A stretch of DNA of 64,000 bases from positions 264,266 through 328,265 of the forward strand of contig NZ_PIQJ01000002.1 in the NCBI RefSeq assembly GCF_004214835.1, written 5' to 3'. A program made the translations under genes and the position numbers. How positions within the stretch are numbered: position 1 is the stretch's first letter; each line of letters begins with the position of its first letter. Shown here in pieces: positions 15,837-23,816 of the stretch. Below the pieces are notes generated by a model. The model was not told the DNA's origin, did not search any database, and was given only the letters and a program-made list of their open reading frames with translations. Source of the DNA: Pseudidiomarina tainanensis. GTDB taxonomy: Bacteria; Pseudomonadota; Gammaproteobacteria; Enterobacterales; Alteromonadaceae.

Positions 15837-17041
15837 CCCGGGCGCCCATCAGGCCGCGGCGTGATAAGAATGGGCAGATACACCACCACATAAATCGTAT
15901 AGGCAATAATCCACGTTGCCGCCGCAAATACCAACCATGACATCGCTAAATCAGGGACCAACCAAGTCAGTACCACACGGGAAAGCGCCGCTGAAATAAC
16001 CAAGAGGAATGCCAACGACATGATGGCTTTAGGCTGGAGTGGGCGACCACTATGACCCAAGGATACGCGTGCAATCATGGCCAAAATCATATTGCCCATA
16101 GCGCCGGCTGTTAATGCGTGCAAGGCGATCGAGTTGGTGATGCTGGTGATACCCAACTCACGCAAAGCAAACAATGCAAGGCCAACCGGAATAAACCAAT
16201 AAGCGACGTGCAAGGACCACAGCAGTGGCACCCGTAGCGTGATCCAAATGCGCCAGCGCAAACAGCGAATACCTAAGGCAACGGCGCTAATTCCGTATAA
16301 AGCTGCCATGACACCATTCGGTAGCTGCGCGCTGAACAAAGTAATATTCAGGATAAAAATCAGCCACAAGCTGCCGAGCCCTATACGATCCAGCCACTCA
16401 ATCGGTTGCGCTTTTTGGGTCATGGTGCCGTTGGCGGTGAACATCGGCAGTACTCGACCACCCACAATCGCCATCAATAACGTGACCAACCAAACTGCAT
16501 TTTGACTTCCCAATTGCTGTATATCGAAACGTCCACTCACCAAGCCATAGTGCATCAATGCATTACAGAATGTGAGCAAGAACAACACCGGAACAAAGAA
16601 TAGGTTACGCTGTTGTTTGACTCGAATAAGTGGAACCGCCAATAAAATCGCTGCCAACGGTAAAAACAATAAGTCCACCGCGGCAACTAACCAAGTTGGT
16701 AACCCCGCGCCAAATAACATGAACAAGCGACCGCTTAACCACACCACGGTTAAAATACCCAGAGCCCGACCATGGGTCGCGCGTAATCCCGTCCAGTTTT
16801 GGACAGCAGTGAGTAGGAAGCCCACAATAATTGCTGCGACGAAGCCAAAGATCATTTCATGGGCATGCCAAAACATCACTTGCCCGTATACCGGCAACGA
16901 CACTTGACCACTGAGTACCAGTATCCACAACAACATCGCGATGGCACTGAAGCTCGCGCCCAGCAAGAACATGGGACGAAAAGCTTGGCGCAATAACGGC
17001 CACATTTTTTGTTCAACCTGTAAATCGGTAATTTGTAACAT
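15833..17041 (-). CDS. nnrS: NnrS-family heme/copper membrane protein
   Basis: A 402-residue polytopic protein of the NnrS family, with about 12 membrane segments and several conserved His residues (VMFWHAHEMIFGFVAAIIVGF, SLHVAYWF, IALHALTAGAMGNMILAMIARVSLGHSGRPL). NnrS proteins are linked to relief of nitrosative stress, chiefly by limiting iron-NO complexes formed when NO meets metabolites. The biochemical reaction is not known. GGGAG precedes the ATG. The position between norR and the anaerobic quinone genes fits an NO role. No clear NorR site was found at its own start. Confidence 0.9.
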   Translation of the reverse strand: MLQITDLQVEQKMWPLLRQAFRPMFLLGASFSAIAMLLWILVLSGQVSLPVYGQVMFWHAHEMIFGFVAAIIVGFLLTAVQNWTGLRATHGRALGILTVVWLSGRLFMLFGAGLPTWLVAAVDLLFLPLAAILLAVPLIRVKQQRNLFFVPVLFLLTFCNALMHYGLVSGRFDIQQLGSQNAVWLVTLLMAIVGGRVLPMFTANGTMTQKAQPIEWLDRIGLGSLWLIFILNITLFSAQLPNGVMAALYGISAVALGIRCLRWRIWITLRVPLLWSLHVAYWFIPVGLALFALRELGITSITNSIALHALTAGAMGNMILAMIARVSLGHSGRPLQPKAIMSLAFLLVISAALSRVVLTWLVPDLAMSWLVFAAATWIIAYTIYVVVYLPILITPRPDGRPG

Positions 17042-17076
17042 GAGCTCTCCCTATTTGATCGAGCGTTAAGCGAATA

Positions 17077-17955
17077 TTAATCGAGCTGTTGCACAAGTCC
17101 TGCCAGCGCTAACCAATAGCCATTGCTATCATTTTTATCCAACCGCTGTGGCGCACCACCTGCCACGTTAGCGCGAAATTTCTCGAGCCAGTCAAAAGTT
17201 CCAACTAACTGCGGACTTAACCGCACAACATCCACCAAGCCATCCATATTCGGGAGTTGGTTGACCAAGTTATAGCGGCTGCCTGATTGCGTTTGAATAC
17301 CGTTCAGCACAAACACCTGTTGGCCTTCTTGACTGGTGACCGGACGCCCTTCTGGATAGTTGATGCAAACCAGTTCGCATTGATCTTTGGGGCGGTTTTC
17401 GGAGCGCGCGGTAAAACACCGTCCTGACCACGCCAGCGGCATGTGTCCTAGCGCGAACACTTCCACTTCAAAACAATCGCGGACATCGTGCACCATGGGT
17501 TGTTGCAACAGATTTGCCAGCCACTCGCGCGACAACTCAACTGGCATCACCCAGCGGTTCATACCTAAGCTCATTAATTTGCGTAATGTATGTTGGTTGT
17601 AGCAGTTAATAGCAGCACCTGCAACGAAGGGCACTTTGTGCTCTTGGAGATAAGGAATGGCGCCAACATCATTCGCTTCGACCAAGAATTCACCGTTATC
17701 GCAGTACTTGCGTAGCTCACGTAATTCCGACGGTGCCTCGAGTAACGTCATGGTTGAAAGGCAAACCTGCTTACCCGCTTCGCGCAACATATGCGCTATT
17801 GCCATGTAATCTTCAAACTTCAGCTCGCGTCGTTTGCTACAAACGGTTTCGCCGAGGTAAACGATATCCACAGACGATTCTGCCGCCTGTTGATAAAAAT
17901 TATCGACCACTTGTTTGGGCCAAAAATACTGAATTGCTCCAAGAGAAAATTTCAT
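17077..17955 (-). CDS. ubiV: UbiV, O2-independent ubiquinone hydroxylation (U32 family)
   Basis: A 292-residue U32-family protein. UbiV forms a complex with UbiU that hydroxylates the ubiquinone ring without O2, and each carries a [4Fe-4S] cluster. The Cys-rich segment (WSGRCFTARSE and DQCELVC) matches the cluster-binding region. The FSLGAIQYFWPK start is typical of UbiV. ATG at 17955 has GGAAA upstream, which itself lies in the last codons of ubiU. An ATG 4 codons earlier is possible. It forms an operon with ubiU. Confidence 0.9.
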   Translation of the reverse strand: MKFSLGAIQYFWPKQVVDNFYQQAAESSVDIVYLGETVCSKRRELKFEDYMAIAHMLREAGKQVCLSTMTLLEAPSELRELRKYCDNGEFLVEANDVGAIPYLQEHKVPFVAGAAINCYNQHTLRKLMSLGMNRWVMPVELSREWLANLLQQPMVHDVRDCFEVEVFALGHMPLAWSGRCFTARSENRPKDQCELVCINYPEGRPVTSQEGQQVFVLNGIQTQSGSRYNLVNQLPNMDGLVDVVRLSPQLVGTFDWLEKFRANVAGGAPQRLDKNDSNGYWLALAGLVQQLD

Positions 17956-17957
17956 CG

Positions 17958-18953
17958 TTATTTCCATTTTCGGTGGTAAGCGCCAAGGGTGGTTTGGCTC
18001 CCCTCAGATAAACCTGCCAAAACATGATCCCACTGTTCTTGCACGGTGAACTGCGCTGGATTTGCCATCACGGCATCAATGGCTTGACGCCATACTTGGG
18101 TGATTTGAGCAACATACGCTGGGCTACGTTGGCGCCCCTCGATTTTCAGTGACGCTATGCCTTCTTTGTATAACTCAGGCAGTAGACTGAGCGTGTTCAG
18201 ACTGGTTGGCTCTTCTAAGGCATGGTAAGTATCGTCACCAACTTTGAAGCGGCCTTTACATAGCGTTGGATAACCTGCGGTTTCGTTCGGCGCAAAGCGA
18301 TCAATCAAGATATTATTCAGACGCGACTCTAAGGTGCCGTCGTCGGCTTCATCCCAACGAACGAATTTAGCGGGTGAGCAAGCACCAGCAGTGTTAGGCG
18401 ATTCGCCCGTCATGTACGAACTTAAATAACAACGCCCTTCAGCCATAATGCATAAGCTGCCAAATGCGAAAACTTCAAGCTCGATGTCGGTGGTGCGTGC
18501 AATCGCCCGCACTTGATTCATCGACAGCACGCGCGGCAATACCACTCGGCTGACACCAAACTGTTTATAGAACTCAATCGCCGCCGCGTTGGTTGCCGAC
18601 GCTTGTACCGACAGATGTAGTTCGACTTTGGGATACCGATCGGCGGCATACGCTAATACCGCCATATCAGCGAGGATCAGCACATCGGCGCCAGCTTTAA
18701 CGGCCATATCCACAGCTCGACGCCAATTTTCAAAAGTATCCGCATGCGCGAACGTATTAATCGCAACATGAAGCTTCTTACCGTGCTGGTGTACATATCG
18801 CGCCGCTTCGGTTAACCCCGCTTGATCAAGGTTTAACCCAGCAAAGTGCCGCGCATTGGTTTCGTCTTTGAGGCCGACATACACCGCATCGGCGCCGTGC
18901 TCAATCGCCGCTTTTAAAGCTGGCATGCTGCCAGCCGGACACAGAAGTTCCAT
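17958..18953 (-). CDS. ubiU: UbiU, O2-independent ubiquinone hydroxylation (U32 family)
   Basis: A 331-residue U32 protein, partner of UbiV. It starts MELLCPAGSMPALKAAIEHG, the standard UbiU N terminus, from ATG at 18953. The frame stays open to 19067, but that would add 38 residues unlike the family. The Cys set (CIMAEGRCYLSSYMTGESP then ACSPAKFVRW) fits a [4Fe-4S] site. It is divergent from ubiT with only about 50 bases between them. The split ubiT / ubiUV arrangement is the classical one and marks a cell that makes ubiquinone under anoxia. Confidence 0.92.
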   Translation of the reverse strand: MELLCPAGSMPALKAAIEHGADAVYVGLKDETNARHFAGLNLDQAGLTEAARYVHQHGKKLHVAINTFAHADTFENWRRAVDMAVKAGADVLILADMAVLAYAADRYPKVELHLSVQASATNAAAIEFYKQFGVSRVVLPRVLSMNQVRAIARTTDIELEVFAFGSLCIMAEGRCYLSSYMTGESPNTAGACSPAKFVRWDEADDGTLESRLNNILIDRFAPNETAGYPTLCKGRFKVGDDTYHALEEPTSLNTLSLLPELYKEGIASLKIEGRQRSPAYVAQITQVWRQAIDAVMANPAQFTVQEQWDHVLAGLSEGSQTTLGAYHRKWK

Positions 18954-19004
18954 AATTATTGATCCCGTCGATAAACATGCATTCGTAATGAGTATTATAA
19001 TCCG

Positions 19005-19547
19005 ATGAATATTTTCCGGGACATTAATGGACGGCAACTTATGGTTATCCCAAAAGTAGTAGATCACTGGCAGCAGCTAATGAGAGGTTTGAATAGCGCT
19101 CTGCACATTGTACCCAAACCCTTGTCAGAACAAGTGCTTGGGGCAATTTTGAACCACGTATTAAAGCCAGAGTTACAACACCAAAAACTCCAATTTTTAG
19201 TGGGTCAATGGGTACAAATTGAAGTTCCTGATCTCAGCTTAGTATTTTATGTCACCGCCATTGCGAGCCCGCACACCATGCGTCTGAAAGTAACGGTAAA
19301 ACCGCAACAAGCAGCTGTTACGATGCGCGGAAATAGCGCCTCGCTGGTATTGCTGATGAGTGGTCAAGTGGACCCTGACACCCTGTTTTTCCGGCGCAAA
19401 TTACTTATCAAAGGCGACACTGAACTCGGCTTATCGGTGAAAAATTTACTCGATACAATTGAGCTCGAGGGGCGTCTGCCTAGCACGCTATATCGAGCCA
19501 CCCAAGAAACCGCTAGCCTGATTTTAGCAAAGCCCGAATTGCGCTAA
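19005..19547 (+). CDS. ubiT: UbiT, SCP2-domain lipid-binding protein for anaerobic ubiquinone synthesis
   Basis: A 180-residue SCP2 (sterol-carrier-like) protein, the anaerobic counterpart of UbiJ. UbiT binds the hydrophobic ubiquinone intermediates and is needed for the O2-independent pathway. The SCP2 core runs from about residue 50 to 150 (LEFRG-like strands, then RRKLLIKGDTELGLSVKNLLD, which is diagnostic). ATG at 19041 is an alternative start 12 codons in. Divergent from ubiU and followed by hemN, which has its own FNR box. Confidence 0.88.
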   Translation: MNIFRDINGRQLMVIPKVVDHWQQLMRGLNSALHIVPKPLSEQVLGAILNHVLKPELQHQKLQFLVGQWVQIEVPDLSLVFYVTAIASPHTMRLKVTVKPQQAAVTMRGNSASLVLLMSGQVDPDTLFFRRKLLIKGDTELGLSVKNLLDTIELEGRLPSTLYRATQETASLILAKPELR

Positions 19548-19572
19548 CTGCCGCGACAATTCGCGGTCCTTA

Positions 19573-19588
19573 TACCCCTTCAGATGTA
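19573..19588. promoter_or_regulatory. Candidate NarL 7-2-7 site upstream of hemN
   Basis: TACCCCTTCAGATGTA reads as TACCCCT, two bases, AGATGTA. The first half is a full TACYYMT match and the second misses AKRRGTA at one base. It lies just upstream of the hemN FNR box. Assignment to NarL is inferred. Confidence 0.35.
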
Positions 19589-19596
19589 TCAAATTT

Positions 19597-19610
19597 TTGA
19601 TCCGCATCAT
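19597..19610. promoter_or_regulatory. FNR box upstream of hemN
   Basis: TTGATCCGCATCAT fits TTGAT-N4-ATCAA at 9 of 10 fixed bases. It lies about 54 bases before the hemN ATG, leaving room for a class II promoter whose start would be near 19640-19645. Oxygen control of the O2-independent coproporphyrinogen dehydrogenase is the expected result. Confidence 0.7.
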
Positions 19611-19663
19611 ATAAACTGCGCTCAGATATTCATCAGTAAGGGGTTTCCCCACGGGGTGTTCGC

Positions 19664-21043
19664 ATGACTAACCACGCAAACCAAATTGTTTGGAGCCAAG
19701 AGCTCATCGACAAATACAATATCAACGGACCACGATATACGTCGTATCCAACCGCCTTGGCGCTGCATAATCAGTTCCCGTTGAGCACCATGGAGCGCAC
19801 GCTTGCTAACGCCCCTGATGAGTTGAGTTTATATATTCATTTACCGTTCTGTATAAAGCTTTGCTATTACTGCGGTTGCAACAAAGTCATCACCCGCCAC
19901 CAGCATAAAGCCGACATTTACTTGGACTACCTAGCGAAAGAAATGGCGATGTACAGCGCTTTGTTGGGTCACCGTAAGTTTGAGTCGGTACATATGGGCG
20001 GCGGTACGCCAACATTCTTAAGCGAAACCCAACTGTCACGCTTGATGGACTTATTGCATGAGCACTTTCGCTTTACCGACAATGCGGAATGGTCCATTGA
20101 GATTGATCCGCGCAGTTGTAGCGACGACAAGCTGCGGCATTTGCGCCAACTGGGTTTCGACCGCGTGAGTTATGGCGTACAAGATTTTGATACGAAAGTG
20201 CAAATTGCCATTAACCGCGTGCAAGACACCGACATGATCAAACACCAAGTGGCACTGAGCAAGGAGCTTGGCTTCCGTTCAATTAATCTGGATTTAATCT
20301 ATGGCCTGCCGTATCAGCGTCCTGAAACCTTCGCGGCATCGATTGACCAAGTGATTGAACTTAATCCCGACCGCGTGTCACTGTTCAGCTACGCGCATTT
20401 GCCATCGCGCTTTGCTGGGCAGCGTAAAATAGACGAATCAAGTCTGCCAACGGCTCCTATTAAGCTGGAATTACTGCAGTTAGGTATCACCAAATTTACC
20501 GCAGCGGGCTATCAGTTCATTGGCATGGACCACTTTGCTAAAACGGACGATACCCTGGCGCAAGCGCAACAACGTGGCGAATTACAACGTAACTTCCAGG
20601 GCTACACCACGTCTGGACAAGATGCCTTGCTGGGTATCGGTGCTTCGTCGATTAGCCAAATTGATGGCGTGTTGTGGCAAAACGTGAAAGAGCTACCGTC
20701 GTATTACAAGGCAATTGATAACGGCACGTTGCCGATTGTGAAAGGATTTGAGTTAAACGCTGATGACCGCTTACGCGCGGCACTGATTTCACAAGTTATT
20801 TGCCATTTTGATCTCGACATTGAGGCATTCGCAAAAGAATGGAAGATCGACGATTTTTGGTCTTACTTCGCCGATGCGAAGCGAAAATTGGCACCATTCG
20901 TAGAAGATAGTTTGGTTGAATTAAACGACCAGCGCTTGACCGTGACCCCATTAGGTCGCTTATGGGTGCGTAGTATCTGTGCCTGTTTTGATGCGTACTT
21001 GGATGATGCTGCAACCGCGCCACGTTACTCCAAAGTGGTGTAA
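19664..21043 (+). CDS. hemN: O2-independent coproporphyrinogen III dehydrogenase
   Basis: A 459-residue radical-SAM enzyme that converts coproporphyrinogen III to protoporphyrinogen IX without O2 in heme synthesis. The [4Fe-4S] motif CIKLCYYCGCNK (CxxxCxxC) lies near residues 62-70. The glycine-rich GGGTPTFL follows, and the N-terminal substrate segment YNINGPRYTSYPTA and C-terminal HemN domain are complete. Length equals that of E. coli HemN (457). FNR and NarL-like boxes stand upstream. Confidence 0.96.
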   Translation: MTNHANQIVWSQELIDKYNINGPRYTSYPTALALHNQFPLSTMERTLANAPDELSLYIHLPFCIKLCYYCGCNKVITRHQHKADIYLDYLAKEMAMYSALLGHRKFESVHMGGGTPTFLSETQLSRLMDLLHEHFRFTDNAEWSIEIDPRSCSDDKLRHLRQLGFDRVSYGVQDFDTKVQIAINRVQDTDMIKHQVALSKELGFRSINLDLIYGLPYQRPETFAASIDQVIELNPDRVSLFSYAHLPSRFAGQRKIDESSLPTAPIKLELLQLGITKFTAAGYQFIGMDHFAKTDDTLAQAQQRGELQRNFQGYTTSGQDALLGIGASSISQIDGVLWQNVKELPSYYKAIDNGTLPIVKGFELNADDRLRAALISQVICHFDLDIEAFAKEWKIDDFWSYFADAKRKLAPFVEDSLVELNDQRLTVTPLGRLWVRSICACFDAYLDDAATAPRYSKVV

Positions 21044-21070
21044 CGTAGCGCTTATTTGAGCGTTGATTTA

Positions 21071-21093
21071 AAGCAAGCCTAACTGGCTTGCTT
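21071..21093. terminator. Hairpin between hemN and nrdD
   Basis: AAGCAAGCC, a 5-base loop, then GGCTTGCTT forms a perfect 9-bp stem. It lies between the convergent hemN and nrdD stops and overlaps the nrdD stop. Flanking T runs are short, so it may serve both directions weakly. Confidence 0.6.
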
Positions 21094-22914
21094 CAGCGCA
21101 TTTGCGTGCGCACGCGCCCCAGCAATACTGGTGTCCTGCTGTTTACGGTGATAATGACGCACTTGATGTTCTTTACGACGCCCTTGGCTAAATGAGGATA
21201 CTCGCTTCAAATAACCGATCACGCGAGTACCGTAATCCACATCTTCTGAGCCACATGATGAACACTCACATAACGTCCGTTTGTCGATGTGCTCGCACTC
21301 ATTACAGATGGTAATTTTGACGTTGATGCAGAAGTAGTTGCAACCGGTGGTAGCGGCAATATTGAGCATCGATAAATAACCGTCTTCCGTTAGTTTTTCA
21401 TCGAGGTTCAAGTGTAGCGCAGAGCCACCATCTAAGAACTCAATCAACTCATTGCCGTGCATCACGAATTTATCCAGTGAATTGGTTTGCTCATCTTCCA
21501 CCACATAGAAGTAGGAGTTGTAGCAATCACGCGGGACAAAGTAGCCATCTTCACGGTCCCACTTCGCATTTTTCACGCCAAGATTCTCAGCTGGGACAAA
21601 CTCGGTGTTGAACATGTAACCGTATTCTTGCTTCGCCCGTTTGTTGGCATCGTAAATCACTTTCAAATGACGCTGCACGAATTCAATGTATTCGCGGTTA
21701 TTACTGGCCACTAAACCTTGTGATTCGGCCGCTTCGACCATGCCATTGATGCCAATGGTTAAGAACTGTTTGTCCAGCGAGATAAAGCCCGCGTCATATA
21801 CGGTGAGCAAGCCTGCAGCTTTGTACTCTTCCATGATGCGACGGTACGCCACTTGGTATTTATGAATTTTTTCAATTTCGGTATTGAGGTCACGGCCGTC
21901 TTGCACTAAGCGGTTCATATTGATGGTAATTACATTAATCGAGCCAGTGGCAACGCCGCCTGCCCCCAGGGTATAGCTAAAAGTGTTGTCGGCAATCTCA
22001 CTGCGCAAACGGCAGCATGAAGCAAGAGAGTCAGCGTTTGGCGATAAGTAGACAAAGAACGAGTTACCGTCGGCAAGCTCATGTGCAATATGACGGGCAA
22101 ATTGTTGGTCTTTGCATTGGCCATTGTCAGTTAACATGGCCACGGTCACCACAGGGAACGTCAGAATTGTTTTCTTGCGCTCTTCGTTAAACCAATGCAA
22201 GAAGAAGTCTTGCAGTTTGCTGACAGATTCCCAACTGCTTTTGCTAAAATCAGGGAACACGAAGTCACCGAACATACTGTCAAAGTAGTGTTGGTCGTAC
22301 ACAGAAATATTCCAGAATACACTTTGATAACCGCGTGCCGCCGCCGGCTGGTTCAACGCGTAAACCACATGTTGTAGGTGATTTTCGATTTCGTGACGGT
22401 GAGTTTCTAGGTAATTATCCCCGTAGTCGCGGCGCGCAAAATGGTCGAAGTACGCCAAAAATTCAACCGTCGCAACGGCGCCAGCAAACTGTGAACTCAC
22501 CGCAAAAACGAAATTGACAAAGGTACCGCAGAAGCTTTCGAGATGCTTCGGAGCTTTTGATTCTCCGCCTAGCTTCGTCAAACCATCGCGTAAAAACGGA
22601 TACATGGTGACCGACACACAGTACGGCTTCAAACTGGTTTCGTCATGGACGTAAATTTCGTGATCTTCAATTTGACGAATATATTCTTGGGCGAGATCAG
22701 CGCCGAACAACTCACCAATTTTCGAGCTCACTTGTTTGCGGTTTACTTGCACGAAAAAGTCCTTCATCAATTCCGCTTCAAGGGTCGCAATATTTTTCTG
22801 GGTAACGTTCGCATTGGCATCCATTTTTGAACCATCCGCAGCATTTTGGGCAGCCAAATACTGCTTGATGAAATCCATTTTCGCGTCAACTTGTTCTGGG
22901 TGTAAGCGCAGCAT
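21079..22914 (-). CDS. nrdD: Anaerobic (class III) ribonucleoside-triphosphate reductase
   Basis: Glycyl-radical enzyme making dNTPs without O2. The C terminus carries the zinc site (CNECEHIDKRTLCECSSCG) and the glycyl-radical segment TRVIGYLKRVSSF, with Gly of RVIGYL the predicted radical site. At 611 residues it is about 100 shorter than E. coli NrdD (712). The N terminus begins directly with a helical stretch and no ATP-cone is recognisable, so allosteric control by dATP may differ. GGAGAA precedes the ATG. It follows nrdG in the same operon, the reverse of the common nrdD-nrdG order. Confidence 0.93.
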   Translation of the reverse strand: MLRLHPEQVDAKMDFIKQYLAAQNAADGSKMDANANVTQKNIATLEAELMKDFFVQVNRKQVSSKIGELFGADLAQEYIRQIEDHEIYVHDETSLKPYCVSVTMYPFLRDGLTKLGGESKAPKHLESFCGTFVNFVFAVSSQFAGAVATVEFLAYFDHFARRDYGDNYLETHRHEIENHLQHVVYALNQPAAARGYQSVFWNISVYDQHYFDSMFGDFVFPDFSKSSWESVSKLQDFFLHWFNEERKKTILTFPVVTVAMLTDNGQCKDQQFARHIAHELADGNSFFVYLSPNADSLASCCRLRSEIADNTFSYTLGAGGVATGSINVITINMNRLVQDGRDLNTEIEKIHKYQVAYRRIMEEYKAAGLLTVYDAGFISLDKQFLTIGINGMVEAAESQGLVASNNREYIEFVQRHLKVIYDANKRAKQEYGYMFNTEFVPAENLGVKNAKWDREDGYFVPRDCYNSYFYVVEDEQTNSLDKFVMHGNELIEFLDGGSALHLNLDEKLTEDGYLSMLNIAATTGCNYFCINVKITICNECEHIDKRTLCECSSCGSEDVDYGTRVIGYLKRVSSFSQGRRKEHQVRHYHRKQQDTSIAGARAHANALKQAS

Positions 22915-22947
22915 TGTTCTTCTCCATGTTTTTATTGATGTATCCGG

Positions 22948-23400
22948 TTACGTCGTGATAAACCGGCAATTCAGTAGTTGTTGATTGCGTAAGTCATAAA
23001 ACTTCTGGTTGGTGGTGGGGCTATCTAAACCACCTAGCTCAGCAATCCACGGCCCCGTTTTGAGATAGGTCAATTGTTGTTTAAGCGCCAGCGACACATC
23101 GTCATAACCGGTGTATAAACAAGTTTTGAGACCGGCATCTCGGCTTAATTTAAGCAATTCAATCAATGCTTCTGGCTGCCATTCACCGCCGAGAAACAAA
23201 ACGCAGGTAATCAGGTTGCGATACTGTGCCAAACGCGCCGCGAAGTAGTCGGTAGTGAGCGTCTCGCCGCTACCAACTGGCCAACTGTCGACGCTGTGGC
23301 ACCCTTTGCATCCCACTGGACAGCCGGTGATGGTATAGGCAAGGGAAACCTCTCCAGGAACCTCCTGAAATACCACCTGTTCAGCACTGTATCGCAACAT
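22948..23400 (-). CDS. nrdG: NrdG, radical-SAM activase of anaerobic ribonucleotide reductase
   Basis: A 150-residue radical-SAM activating enzyme that installs the glycyl radical on NrdD. The cluster motif CPVGCKGC (CxxxCxxC) is near residues 28-35. FLGGEWQPEALIELL supplies the SAM-binding GGE segment. It is the first gene of the nrdG-nrdD operon, 33 bases before nrdD. Its leader carries an FNR box and two NrdR boxes, so it should be induced by anoxia and held down by NrdR when dATP is ample. Confidence 0.93.
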   Translation of the reverse strand: MLRYSAEQVVFQEVPGEVSLAYTITGCPVGCKGCHSVDSWPVGSGETLTTDYFAARLAQYRNLITCVLFLGGEWQPEALIELLKLSRDAGLKTCLYTGYDDVSLALKQQLTYLKTGPWIAELGGLDSPTTNQKFYDLRNQQLLNCRFITT

Positions 23401-23407
23401 GAAATAC

Positions 23408-23451
23408 CTATATATTGTGTAAGGTTATTATTAAATAACTATATATTGTGT
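23408..23451 (-). promoter_or_regulatory. Two NrdR boxes upstream of nrdG
   Basis: The 13-mer CTATATATTGTGT occurs at 23408-23420 and again, identically, at 23439-23451, exactly 31 bases apart. On the transcribed side each reads ACACAATATATAG, matching the NrdR box ACACWATATATWGTGT. Tandem boxes about three helical turns apart are the hallmark of NrdR repression. The distal box overlaps the predicted start site of the FNR-driven promoter. Confidence 0.85.
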
Positions 23452-23454
23452 TTC

Positions 23455-23460
23455 AGCATA
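23455..23460 (-). promoter_or_regulatory. Predicted -10 element of the nrdG promoter
   Basis: On the minus strand TATGCT stands at the position expected for the -10 of a class II FNR promoter. The centre of the FNR box is about 40 bases upstream of the implied start near 23448. No -35 is needed in such promoters. Confidence 0.45.
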
Positions 23461-23481
23461 GTCTCGGCGCACAATGCTGCT

Positions 23482-23495
23482 TTGATCCAGATCAA
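23482..23495. promoter_or_regulatory. Perfect FNR box between nrdG and norB
   Basis: TTGATCCAGATCAA matches TTGAT-N4-ATCAA at every fixed base and is fully palindromic. Its distance to the predicted nrdG -10 fits class II activation. It may also act rightward toward norB, where TATACC at 23516-23521 could be a -10, but that is less certain. Confidence 0.85.
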
Positions 23496-23591
23496 TAAAA
23501 ACTACCTCCAATGGGTATACCCCAAACATTCCTTTAATTTACCTCTTTAGCTCAATTTCTAATGGACGAAGGCTTTGCCATTCTATACGCG

Positions 23592-23647
23592 GGTAATTTC
23601 TACCGACGCGGTTGAAATGACCGCTGACGAATTGGGTTGATTTAACC
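23592..23647 (+). promoter_or_regulatory. Three NorR enhancer sites upstream of norB
   Basis: GGTAATTTCTACC (23592-23604), GGTTGAAATGACC (23610-23622) and GGTTGATTTAACC (23635-23647) are three perfect GGT-N7-ACC sites. E. coli NorR uses three GT-N7-AC sites. Centres are 18 and 25 bases apart, and the nearest is about 48 bases before the sigma-54 promoter. The arrangement is nearly the same as that upstream of ric. Confidence 0.85.
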
Positions 23648-23688
23648 CAGTAGATTTGAATAACCGTGCTATTTCAGTGAGATAAAAC

Positions 23689-23705
23689 TTGGCACGGGGC
23701 TTGCT
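23689..23705 (+). promoter_or_regulatory. Sigma-54 promoter of norB
   Basis: TTGGCACGGGGCTTGCT carries TGGCAC-N5-TTGC exactly, including the flanking T and W bases of the extended consensus. It is about 98 bases before the norB ATG. Confidence 0.9.
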
Positions 23706-23771
23706 AGACAATCGACGTGTGCGCAACCCATTCGTAACACAGCGCAAACGTGATTAAAGGGAGAATCAACA

Positions 23772-23816
23772 ATGCAACAACATCAACAGCCGGAGGTGCC
23801 ACATGGCCGGTTATAA
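23772..23816 (+). CDS. Possible 14-residue leader peptide overlapping norB
   Basis: An ATG after GGGAGA opens MQQHQQPEVPHGRL and stops inside the first codons of norB. A strong GGAGG for norB lies inside it. It could be a translated leader coupling ribosomes onto norB, or chance. No other evidence supports expression. Confidence 0.25.
   Translation: MQQHQQPEVPHGRL

Noticed and set aside
17050..17066. FNR box upstream of nnrS
   Set aside because: A single TTGAT half-site is present with no matching ATCAA half.
18957..18970. FNR box between ubiU and ubiT (TTGATCCCGTCGAT)
   Set aside because: Only the first half fits. The second half differs from ATCAA at most positions.
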